A model generated the notes under the pieces. The model saw only the letters and a program-made list of their open reading frames with translations. It had not been told where the DNA came from and ran no database searches. Positions 18,354 through 25,672 of a DNA stretch of 64,000 nucleotides are shown here, one piece after another. The stretch's first letter is position 1; every line of letters starts with the position of its first letter. The stretch spans positions 27,072 through 91,071 of the forward strand of contig BJHE01000008.1 in assembly GCA_014191755.1 (NCBI GenBank). Reading direction: 5' to 3'. Source of the DNA: Cyanobium sp. (GTDB lineage Bacteria > Cyanobacteriota > Cyanobacteriia > PCC-6307 > Cyanobiaceae). The position numbers and the translations under genes are program-made.

Positions 18354-19207
18354 TGGGTGCGGCGTCGACCAGCGGTCCAAGCGGGGTATCCGCAGCGCCA
18401 GCCGGCCGCTTCCCCATCCATCTGATCGTGCCCACCCGCGATTCCTACCGGCTGCTGCCACGGCTGGTGGACTCACTCCAGGCCCAGACCGAGGGCAGCT
18501 GGCAGGTCACGTTCATCGACGGGGGTAGCGGCGCCGAGCACCGGGCCTGGCTCGATAGCCTCTGCCTTGGCGACCATCGCTTTCGTTGGTTGGAGCAGAG
18601 CGCCCAAAACCCCGGCATCTTCGGCGCCATGAACCAGGGATTCGCACTGGCGGGGCCCAACGACTGGCTCCTGTTCTGGGGTAGCGACGACTGGGCGGCC
18701 GGTCCCCAAGTGCTGGACCAGGCCGCAATCAGCCTGGTGGAATGCAATCGGCGGGGCCCGATCCCCGACCTGCTGGTCTGCCGTGGGCGCTACTTCCGCC
18801 TAGAGCCCAACGTCCCACCGAGACCTACCCGAACCACCAGCTTCCAATGGCGCCGCTCCTACCGCCGCTCCCTGCTTTGGGGGTCCACGCCACCCCATCA
18901 GGCCACCCTGGTCGGACCGGGTGCCAGGGCCAAACTGAATCACTACGCAGAAGGCTTCCGGCTTTCCGCAGACCTCGACTACTTTCTGCAGCTCTCCACC
19001 CATCCGGATCTGGAGGTGTGCCGCAGCGACCTCGAACTGGTCCACATGGGCGACGGTGGCGTGAGCGGCCAGCAGACCCGACAACGCCTGGCTGAGGTGC
19101 GCCGGGCTTACCGGCGGGCCTTTGGGGCCTTCTGGCCCGTGCCGTTTCTGCTGCGCTACGGGCAACGGATCATCAGCCGCTTTGAAACCGCTTCAATCGA
19201 GCTATGA
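18353..19207 (+). CDS. GT2-family glycosyltransferase
   Basis: After a short N-terminus the GT-A core begins IHLIVPTRDSYRLLPRLVDS. It contains VTFIDGGSGAEHRAW and a metal-site segment LFWGSDDWAAGPQVL. The overall pattern, including NPGIFGAMNQGFALA, resembles the colanic-acid-type WcaA/WcaE group. The 284-residue product overlaps the stop of the carbamoyltransferase and the start of the SDR gene. Acceptor unknown. Confidence 0.86.
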   Translation: MGAASTSGPSGVSAAPAGRFPIHLIVPTRDSYRLLPRLVDSLQAQTEGSWQVTFIDGGSGAEHRAWLDSLCLGDHRFRWLEQSAQNPGIFGAMNQGFALAGPNDWLLFWGSDDWAAGPQVLDQAAISLVECNRRGPIPDLLVCRGRYFRLEPNVPPRPTRTTSFQWRRSYRRSLLWGSTPPHQATLVGPGARAKLNHYAEGFRLSADLDYFLQLSTHPDLEVCRSDLELVHMGDGGVSGQQTRQRLAEVRRAYRRAFGAFWPVPFLLRYGQRIISRFETASIEL

Positions 19208-20163
19208 CGGAAACCACCCATCCAATCCTGCTGTTCGGGGCCACCACCGCCACAGGAGCCGCCTGTCTGGAACTAGCCGCCGGAAGGCCGGTGGTGGTGG
19301 CTGGAAGGAGGCCACCCCAGGGCTGGCCGGGCGAAAGCTTTCTCGCTATCGACCTCAACGGAACCTCCCTCCCCAGCCCGGAAGCTCTGCCGGAGAACGC
19401 GCTACTGGTGAGCTTCGCACCGATCTGGTTGCTGGCCCCCTTCCTAGCTGCCCTCCACGATTCCCTTGGCGGCCTGGGGCGGCGTCTGCCGCTTGCCGCG
19501 GTCGTGGCCTGCTCCTCGTCCTCGGTGATCACCAAGCGCTTTGCCGCCAACCGTGAGGATCGACGCCTGGTGGAGCGGCTGCTGCACTCCGAGGACAGCC
19601 TGGAGGCCACCTGCGCGAAGGCCGCCATTCCTTGCCGCATCCTGCGGCCGACCTTGATCTACGGGCAGGCTGGGGACCGGGGTGATCAGAATCTCAGCAG
19701 ATTGCTGCAGATGATGCGGCGGCTGCCTCTCCTGCCGCTGCCAGCTGAAACCGGGAAGCGCCAGCCGATCCATGGCCGCCAACTCGCCGCGTCAGCCCTG
19801 CATCTGGCGGATAGCGCGGCCAGGGAGCCGGCGGACTCGGCCAGCCTCCGCATCGCCCTCGGCGGTGATGAGACCCTTTCCTACACCACCATGCTGCAAC
19901 GCCTTCAACAGGCGGCCAGGCAGCGCGATCCGCTCGATCGAGCCGGGCGTTGCCGACTGCTGCCCCTGCCCACGGGCCTCTTCCACCTGCTGGCCGCCCC
20001 CCTGCTGCCGATCACAGCCAAGGGGTTTGAGGCCGTGCTCAGGATGGAGGCCAACCTGGCCGGCTTCACCCCCGTCCACTCCCTGCTAGGCATCGAGCCA
20101 GAACCGTTTCCCGTGGCCCCGCTGGCCTGGCATCCCCCCAGCCGCTCCCTGGGAGAGTCATGA
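19204..20163 (+). CDS. Atypical NAD-dependent epimerase/reductase (SDR), probable WbpV/WreQ-like 4-ketoreductase
   Basis: The N-terminus PILLFGATTATGAACLELA is a Rossmann motif, and CRILRPTLIYGQAGDRGDQN matches the extended-SDR 'LRP.xIYG' element. The usual Y-x3-K is not present: the region reads SSSSVITKRFAANREDRR, a form I associate with the SDRs that accompany WecA/WbpL-type transferases. Immediately downstream are a WbpL-like phosphoglycosyltransferase and a WbpM-like dehydratase, so reduction of a UDP-4-keto-6-deoxy-HexNAc to a QuiNAc- or FucNAc-type sugar is the natural reading. This rests on family and context, not on a visible catalytic dyad. Confidence 0.7.
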   Translation: MTETTHPILLFGATTATGAACLELAAGRPVVVAGRRPPQGWPGESFLAIDLNGTSLPSPEALPENALLVSFAPIWLLAPFLAALHDSLGGLGRRLPLAAVVACSSSSVITKRFAANREDRRLVERLLHSEDSLEATCAKAAIPCRILRPTLIYGQAGDRGDQNLSRLLQMMRRLPLLPLPAETGKRQPIHGRQLAASALHLADSAAREPADSASLRIALGGDETLSYTTMLQRLQQAARQRDPLDRAGRCRLLPLPTGLFHLLAAPLLPITAKGFEAVLRMEANLAGFTPVHSLLGIEPEPFPVAPLAWHPPSRSLGES

Positions 20164-21113
20164 CAATGGCGGCCAATCTGCAGCAGCAGCCGATCCCTCC
20201 CCTCCCACTGATCGCAACGGTGGTCTCTGCATTGCTGACTTGGCTGTTGCTGTGGATGTTGATCCCATGGCTGAGGAGGCGGCTGCTCGATCAGCCCAAC
20301 GCCCGAAGCTCCCACCGCATTCCCACCCCCCGGGGCGGCGGTGTGGTGTTCGTACTGGTCGGCAGCCTGCTCAGCCTCGCCCTAGGGGCAGGCACAAGTT
20401 CCTGGATCCCCCTGATCTGCTGTCCCCTGGCCCTGGTCGGCCTGCTGGATGATCGCTTTGACCTGCCTGCCGTTTGGCGCTATGCGGCCCAGGTCGCTAC
20501 GGCGGGCGTGCTGGTAGCAATGGCGGCCGTGCCGCTGCCGATCTGGGCCCTGCCGTTGGTTCTGGTGGCGATCACGGCAGTGATCAACTTCACCAACTTC
20601 ATGGATGGACTCGACGGTCTGGTAGCCCTGTGCGGAATCGTGCTGATGGCCTCGGTCGGACTTTGGCCCGTGGCCGGGGCCTTGCTGGGCTTCCTCGCCT
20701 GGAACTGGAGTCCGGCCAAGGTGTTCATGGGTGATGTAGGGAGCACCTGGATCGGGGCTGTGTTTGCAGGCATGGTGCTGCAGCAACCTGGTCCGTGGGA
20801 GGCCATCTCCTTGCTGCTGGTGAGCTTCCCACTGCTGGGAGATGCCCTGATCTGCGTGCTACGCCGGCTGCGGGCAGGCCAGCCCGTGTTCCAGGCCCAC
20901 CGCCTGCATCTGTTCCAAAGGCTGCAGCGTGGAGGCTGGCCCCATGCGAAGGTTGCATTTGTGTACGGAGGTGCCACCACGCTCCTTGCATTGGCACGAC
21001 CGTTCGGAAACGCTGCGACACTGATCCCTTTGATCGGCGCTGAAATGCTCATCGCGCTGTGGATGGAGCGCAACCAAGCCGTTTCTTTCCAAGATGAGGC
21101 GAAAACGGGGTAA
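20160..21113 (+). CDS. Initiating phosphoglycosyltransferase, MraY/WecA/WbpL family
   Basis: A polytopic 317-residue protein with about 9-10 hydrophobic segments. It has RSSHRIPTPRGGGVVFVLVG near the N-terminus, the aspartate motif VINFTNFMDGLDGLVAL, KVFMGDVGSTWIGAVFAG, and a late HRLHLFQRLQRGGW, in the order found in WecA and WbpL. These enzymes transfer HexNAc-1-phosphate to undecaprenyl phosphate at the inner membrane and start repeat-unit assembly. The start overlaps the SDR stop. Position between the SDR and the WbpM-like gene supports a WbpL-like preference for a 6-deoxy-HexNAc, by inference. Confidence 0.88.
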   Translation: MTMAANLQQQPIPPLPLIATVVSALLTWLLLWMLIPWLRRRLLDQPNARSSHRIPTPRGGGVVFVLVGSLLSLALGAGTSSWIPLICCPLALVGLLDDRFDLPAVWRYAAQVATAGVLVAMAAVPLPIWALPLVLVAITAVINFTNFMDGLDGLVALCGIVLMASVGLWPVAGALLGFLAWNWSPAKVFMGDVGSTWIGAVFAGMVLQQPGPWEAISLLLVSFPLLGDALICVLRRLRAGQPVFQAHRLHLFQRLQRGGWPHAKVAFVYGGATTLLALARPFGNAATLIPLIGAEMLIALWMERNQAVSFQDEAKTG

Positions 21114-21304
21114 AGTGCTGAAATGACGCATTTATTTGGATGGCTCCTCGGCAGCGAATACTTTCCAGCCGCCAAGCCTGCACCAGAAAGTGCTTAACTT
21201 TCGAATTCTAGATGTTTTAGGTATGAAGATTTTCAAGGAGTTGGAGACTGAGTGAGTACCAACCCAGCATTTTGCCCCCATCGCCAGATAACGAGAACAG
21301 CAAA
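21114..21304. promoter_or_regulatory. Intergenic region upstream of the WbpM-like gene
   Basis: This 191-base AT-richer gap breaks the run of overlapping genes. It contains a 24-codon ORF (from ATG 21123, MTHLFGWLLGSEYFPAAKPA...) and an 11-codon ORF (from ATG 21222), neither of which I recognise. A weak sigma-70-like pair (TTAACT then TAGGTA with about 18 bases between) may drive the downstream genes. No hairpin with a T-run was seen. Confidence 0.3.
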
Positions 21305-23377
21305 ATGAATTCTAAGCTGTCTTCACCACCCAACCATTCCCCACCGAAGCGCCCTGCCCTTTCTTCCGATGCGCCGGCCGGAATCGCTGCCCGCAGCCGT
21401 CGCTGGCTCTGTTCAAGGCTGGCCAACACGGTGCTGATCCGGCGCACGTATTTGGTGACCTTTGACGGTCTTTTGATCCTGGCAGCGTTTTATGGAGCCT
21501 TCGCCCTCCGCCTGCACGAAAAGGAAACCCTGAGCGCCACTGTCGCTTCCGTGCCTTGGCTACCTTGGCTGGCTCTTGTCAGCGGGCTACCCGTGTTGCT
21601 GTTCTCCGGTTGGTACCGGGGACTCACCCGCTACGCCGGTAGCCATTCGCTTTACGGCTTAATCCCCCGTGGCGTGGTAATGGTGCTGGTTTTGTTGATG
21701 GCGAACACACTTCTGGGCGGCGCACAACCGCCGCGTTCCTTCTGGATGTTGTATCTGTTGTTATTCTCGGGGGGGGCGATTTGCAGCCGCATAGTGCTGC
21801 GGGATGTTCTAGTTCGCCAGTTAGAGCGCGATAGCAGCAAACGCATTCCTGCTGATGAGACGGATGCAACCTTAATCTATGGGGCAGGCCATTCAGGCAT
21901 GAATTTATTGAATGCCATTCGCAGTGATCGCCGCTTTCGCATTATCGGATTCCTCGATGACGACACCCAGCTCCATGGAAGAACACTCCAGAATCTCAAA
22001 ATTCACAGTCCAACCCGTCTACATGCCCTGATCAAGGATCATGGTTTAAACAAAGTTTTGCTAGCCATGCCCTCCCTATCCAGGGAGCGGAAAAGACTTC
22101 TGGTCGATCAGCTCAGCCATCTCGGCTTGGAAGTGCTCTCGATCCCTTCCCTTGCACAGTTGGCAAACGGTCAACGAATCGTGAGCGACATCCAACCGGT
22201 GCTCATTGAAGATTTGCTAGGTCGGGAACCAAGCAAACCTCTATCGCATCTCCTCCAGGAAAGCGTTAAAGGGAAATGCGTACTCGTGACCGGGGCTGGT
22301 GGCTCGATCGGCAGTGAGCTATGCAGACAAATCCTCGCTCTAGGAGCCAGAAAACTACTGTTGCTTGACTTGAATGAATACGTTCTCTACAGCATTGATA
22401 AAGAGCTGAGCTCTCAGAAATCAGGCATTGAAATCAGACCAATCCTTGGCGACGCGTCAGATGCAAACAGATTGACACTCATCTGTCGCGAGCATCAAGT
22501 ACAAACCATTTTCCACGCAGCTGCATACAAACATGTGCCACTGGTTGAAGCCAATCTCTGCGCTGGGATTGCAAACAACCTACGCGCAACAAAATCGGTG
22601 ATTCAAGCGGCCATCGAGGCTGATATCGAGCGTCTCACGCTGATTTCCACCGACAAAGCCGTCAGGCCAACCAATGCCATGGGAGCGAGCAAGAGGGTGT
22701 GTGAGCTGCTGATTCAGGCAGCGGCCGCAGATCTGGCTGGCCGGCAACCGGTGATGGCGATGGTGAGATTCGGAAACGTTCTTGGATCTTCAGGATCAGT
22801 GATCCCCCTCTTCCATGAGCAGATCTCCAAAGGAGGGCCAATCACCGTGACCCACCAAGCGATAACGCGCTACTTCATGACGATTCCCGAAGCCGTGCAG
22901 CTGGTGCTACAGGCAACCGGTATGGCCCGGGGCGGCGAACTCTTTCTACTAGATATGGGAGAACCGGTGAGAATTGCTGAATTGGCACGCCAGATGATTG
23001 AACTTTCTGGTCTTCGTGTCAGGGACGAACTGAATCCCAATGGCGACATCGCGATTGAATACACAGGTTTACGGCCTGGCGAGAAACTTTACGAAGAACT
23101 TCTGATCAGCGCTCGCGATGAAGCCACCCAACACCCCCTGATTCGAAAAGCCAAAGAACCCAACCACAGCAGTTCCGAGCTAAGGCCCATGGTTGAAGCC
23201 CTGGAAGAGGCCTTGGACCGATGGGATGAGCAAGCTACAATAATGGCGCTGTCGAGGCTGGTTCCTGAATACAATAAAGACATGAAGATGCAACTAACAA
23301 CCGCTGCAGCTAATGTAAACGGACTAGCACCAGATACAACCCACCCCGCTTCCCCCAAGCTACCTACTGCTCCATGA
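21305..23377 (+). CDS. Membrane-bound nucleoside-diphosphate-sugar 4,6-dehydratase, WbpM/CapD family
   Basis: ATG 21305 is preferred to the track's TTG 21272 (690 aa). Four N-terminal hydrophobic segments (from about residue 55) are followed by a first Rossmann domain (ATLIYGAGHSGMNLLNAI). A second, catalytic SDR domain has VLVTGAGGSIGSELCRQ, STDKAVRPTNAMGASKR and RFGNVLGSSGSVIPLF. Large members such as WbpM convert UDP-GlcNAc to UDP-4-keto-6-deoxy-GlcNAc. It would feed the SDR and phosphoglycosyltransferase just upstream. Base composition from here on is visibly less GC-rich than in the glycosyltransferase block. Confidence 0.92.
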   Translation: MNSKLSSPPNHSPPKRPALSSDAPAGIAARSRRWLCSRLANTVLIRRTYLVTFDGLLILAAFYGAFALRLHEKETLSATVASVPWLPWLALVSGLPVLLFSGWYRGLTRYAGSHSLYGLIPRGVVMVLVLLMANTLLGGAQPPRSFWMLYLLLFSGGAICSRIVLRDVLVRQLERDSSKRIPADETDATLIYGAGHSGMNLLNAIRSDRRFRIIGFLDDDTQLHGRTLQNLKIHSPTRLHALIKDHGLNKVLLAMPSLSRERKRLLVDQLSHLGLEVLSIPSLAQLANGQRIVSDIQPVLIEDLLGREPSKPLSHLLQESVKGKCVLVTGAGGSIGSELCRQILALGARKLLLLDLNEYVLYSIDKELSSQKSGIEIRPILGDASDANRLTLICREHQVQTIFHAAAYKHVPLVEANLCAGIANNLRATKSVIQAAIEADIERLTLISTDKAVRPTNAMGASKRVCELLIQAAAADLAGRQPVMAMVRFGNVLGSSGSVIPLFHEQISKGGPITVTHQAITRYFMTIPEAVQLVLQATGMARGGELFLLDMGEPVRIAELARQMIELSGLRVRDELNPNGDIAIEYTGLRPGEKLYEELLISARDEATQHPLIRKAKEPNHSSSELRPMVEALEEALDRWDEQATIMALSRLVPEYNKDMKMQLTTAAANVNGLAPDTTHPASPKLPTAP

Positions 23378-24294
23378 TTCAACTATTAAGCCATATTCCG
23401 CCAGGTCTTAAGGCCAAAATTCCGGCCATACCACCTGCAACGCCCCGCAATTTATGGCTTCTGCTGACAGCGGCTGTGGCCACACAAAATCTGGCTGCCT
23501 TCCAAAGCAGTCAGGATGAAAACATCACGGTGTTTGCAGCCTTGATCTGGGGAGGGGCTTTGATCTGCTTGGAAGACCAACTAGAAACGCTGGACCCAAA
23601 CCCTCAATGGACCGGCTTGATCGCTGGAACGACTCTTCTGAGCTGGGTAATCGCTCGCACATCGATCATCCTGCATTGGGATGGGATGATTTTCATCTTA
23701 CCTCTGATTGGTTGCATCGCTTTAGCCCTGCTATGTGAACCTATCAAAGGAATTGGAAGATTTCGCGACTCGCTCCTTTGTTTGCTGATGCTTCCAGCAT
23801 TCAACGTGGTTATGAAGCTGATTCCCGATGGTCCATTGAGTGTTTTAACCGCACACCTGAGTGGCTTCTGGCTTGGCATCCTGGGATTCGAGAATATTGT
23901 ACGCAATAAAACCGTTCTTATGCCGACCGGGGGAGTTGAGGTCTTGCCGGCATGCAATGGTGTTGACATGATTGCACAGGTTATCTGCATCGCTGTGATC
24001 TTCCAGCTTGCCTTTCCACTAAGGTCCTTTCTAAGCCGCGTCATTGTTTTTTCCCTTGCTCCTGTGATCGGCCTTGCAAGTAACACCATACGGATTGCCA
24101 TCCTGGCCCTCTGCGTGGCCAATGGCAATGGTAAGGGCAGCGGATTGTTTAGCTTCTTTCATGACAGCATTGGATCATTAGTTTTTTCAGGTTTTTCTGT
24201 GTTCATTTTCGGTATTCTCTACATGCGATTGTTAGAGCGAGAGCTCCCCCCACTGCCTGCAGTTCTCCATGACCAGACATCCCATCATGAATGA
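23374..24294 (+). CDS. Cyanoexosortase (exosortase/archaeosortase family transpeptidase)
   Basis: A 306-residue polytopic membrane protein with about 8 hydrophobic segments. The exosortase triad is visible: Cys194 in EVLPACNGVDM, Arg240 in SNTIRIAIL and His263 in SFFHDSIGSL. The family cleaves PEP-CTERM sorting signals and is typically encoded with exopolysaccharide genes. The next gene looks like the cyanobacterial partner protein, which supports the cyanoexosortase A subgroup. ATGA overlap with the WbpM-like gene. No protein with a clear C-terminal PEP-CTERM tripartite signal is encoded in the window, so substrates must lie elsewhere. Confidence 0.9.
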   Translation: MIQLLSHIPPGLKAKIPAIPPATPRNLWLLLTAAVATQNLAAFQSSQDENITVFAALIWGGALICLEDQLETLDPNPQWTGLIAGTTLLSWVIARTSIILHWDGMIFILPLIGCIALALLCEPIKGIGRFRDSLLCLLMLPAFNVVMKLIPDGPLSVLTAHLSGFWLGILGFENIVRNKTVLMPTGGVEVLPACNGVDMIAQVICIAVIFQLAFPLRSFLSRVIVFSLAPVIGLASNTIRIAILALCVANGNGKGSGLFSFFHDSIGSLVFSGFSVFIFGILYMRLLERELPPLPAVLHDQTSHHE

Positions 24295-24970
24295 TCGGAT
24301 CGTCAGCAAGAAGCAATTACGTTTAATCTATTCCATCCTAGCGGCAATTGCTTCTGTTGCCGCCACAAAATCATTGATCTGGCCCCGCTGGCCCGAGGCC
24401 AGACCACTGAATCAACAAGCGATTACGGAAACATTGAATGCGGCCGGCCTCCGTGCAACTCCACTCAAACCATTGGCAGCCAAACGCAGTGCAGAGCTCG
24501 CCACATCAGCCGTCATCGGGTATTCTCTTGATGATGGACTTGAACTCAGACTGATGAGGGGAAAGGCGCGTAAACGGTTTAACTTTCAGACTGCATTCCT
24601 ATCAACAAGTCACCCTGAGCTGCAGCTCAAACAAAGACAACTGTCAGCTGGCCCGCCCCCCTATGCCATCGGTCTTGTTTCAAGCCAACCAGCACTGCAA
24701 ACCTGCCTTGTCCAAGAGAGTCAAGCGTCAATGGATTTTGGCGTGACAAGAGAAGAACTTTCGGCACTAGTGGACCGTGCAAATCAATCCAGGTGGAGAA
24801 GATTGAAGTCTATTATTGGCCTGCAGTCAAATCGAACTTATGAATGCATTCTGCTTCAAGCTAAAAACACCAAGGAGTTACCTGCATTGACCGAAAATTC
24901 AACATGGCTACGTATACTCAAGATTCTACGACCTGCTCTGCAATCAGGATCAAACAAGTCAAGCCTGTGA
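24269..24970 (+). CDS. Cyanoexosortase-associated protein (EpsI-like)
   Basis: A 233-residue protein with one N-terminal hydrophobic segment (LRLIYSILAAIASVAATKSLIW). The soluble region includes a basic LRLMRGKARKRFNF and ends basic. Size, one membrane anchor and position directly behind the exosortase fit the cyanosortase A-associated family, which has no established biochemical activity. It overlaps the exosortase gene by 26 bases; ATG 24287 is an alternative start with a smaller overlap. Family assignment rests on context and general build more than on a motif. Confidence 0.72.
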   Translation: MTRHPIMNDRIVSKKQLRLIYSILAAIASVAATKSLIWPRWPEARPLNQQAITETLNAAGLRATPLKPLAAKRSAELATSAVIGYSLDDGLELRLMRGKARKRFNFQTAFLSTSHPELQLKQRQLSAGPPPYAIGLVSSQPALQTCLVQESQASMDFGVTREELSALVDRANQSRWRRLKSIIGLQSNRTYECILLQAKNTKELPALTENSTWLRILKILRPALQSGSNKSSL

Positions 24971-25019
24971 CCGATCATCAAATTTGAAGCCACTATTACA
25001 ACTTTCCGAAGAAGGTGTC

Positions 25020-25541
25020 ATGGGTCTACTTGATCGTCTATTGCGTCAAAACACTCCAGCTACCAGACAAACAATTCCCCAGCAGAGCCGGCCACTGATT
25101 TACAGCTGGATCCAGAGTGGCAAGTTTGCGATCGGTCCGATGCCCCAGACAGCTGAGCAGTGGCTGCAGTTAGAACAAGCGGGATTCAGAAGCCGATTCA
25201 GCTGTTGTTATCCCGAAGAAGAGATCTTTGCAACTGCTCCTAATTCGTGGCTATGTGATCGGGTATCCCTGCCGGACCATCGGCGCCAAGAATTAATGAA
25301 ACCGGAGCAACTCGCTAAGGCCCTGCTCCAAGCGGAGACAGTGATTGAATCGCAGCCGGCCACCTACCTGCATTGCTTTGCTGGACGGGAACGTTCACCC
25401 TTGGTCGCCGTTGGTTTGGTGGCCCGACTTAAGGGAGTTGATGTGCTCACGGCCTTAGAACGTGTGCGTCTCTGCCATCCATCCGCTTCTCCAATATTCA
25501 GCGACTTGGATAAACTTGAACAGCTGTTGAAAACAATGTAA
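25020..25541 (+). CDS. Dual-specificity/tyrosine phosphatase-like protein
   Basis: Contains the phosphatase signature H-C-x5-R in LHCFAGRERSPLVAVGLVAR, with Cys119 as nucleophile and Arg125, followed by Ser. An upstream aspartate in CDRVSLPDH may be the general acid. ATG 25020 is chosen because AAGAAGG lies just upstream; the track's TTG 24984 has no ribosome binding site (173 aa). It is convergent with the Wzc-like tyrosine autokinase next door, so it may dephosphorylate that kinase. Other loci usually use low-molecular-weight (Wzb) or PHP (YwqE) phosphatases, making this DSP-type partner less usual. Confidence 0.8.
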   Translation: MGLLDRLLRQNTPATRQTIPQQSRPLIYSWIQSGKFAIGPMPQTAEQWLQLEQAGFRSRFSCCYPEEEIFATAPNSWLCDRVSLPDHRRQELMKPEQLAKALLQAETVIESQPATYLHCFAGRERSPLVAVGLVARLKGVDVLTALERVRLCHPSASPIFSDLDKLEQLLKTM

Positions 25542-25672
25542 AGATAACCAAGCAAGATTGGTATCGACTGCTTAGATTTAGAGACTAGCTCAGCGACGGA
25601 AATGAAGCAACTTCAACCAACAATCGGCAAAAAATTCACGGGAAGTCCGATAGATTTGTTGTCCAATAAATT

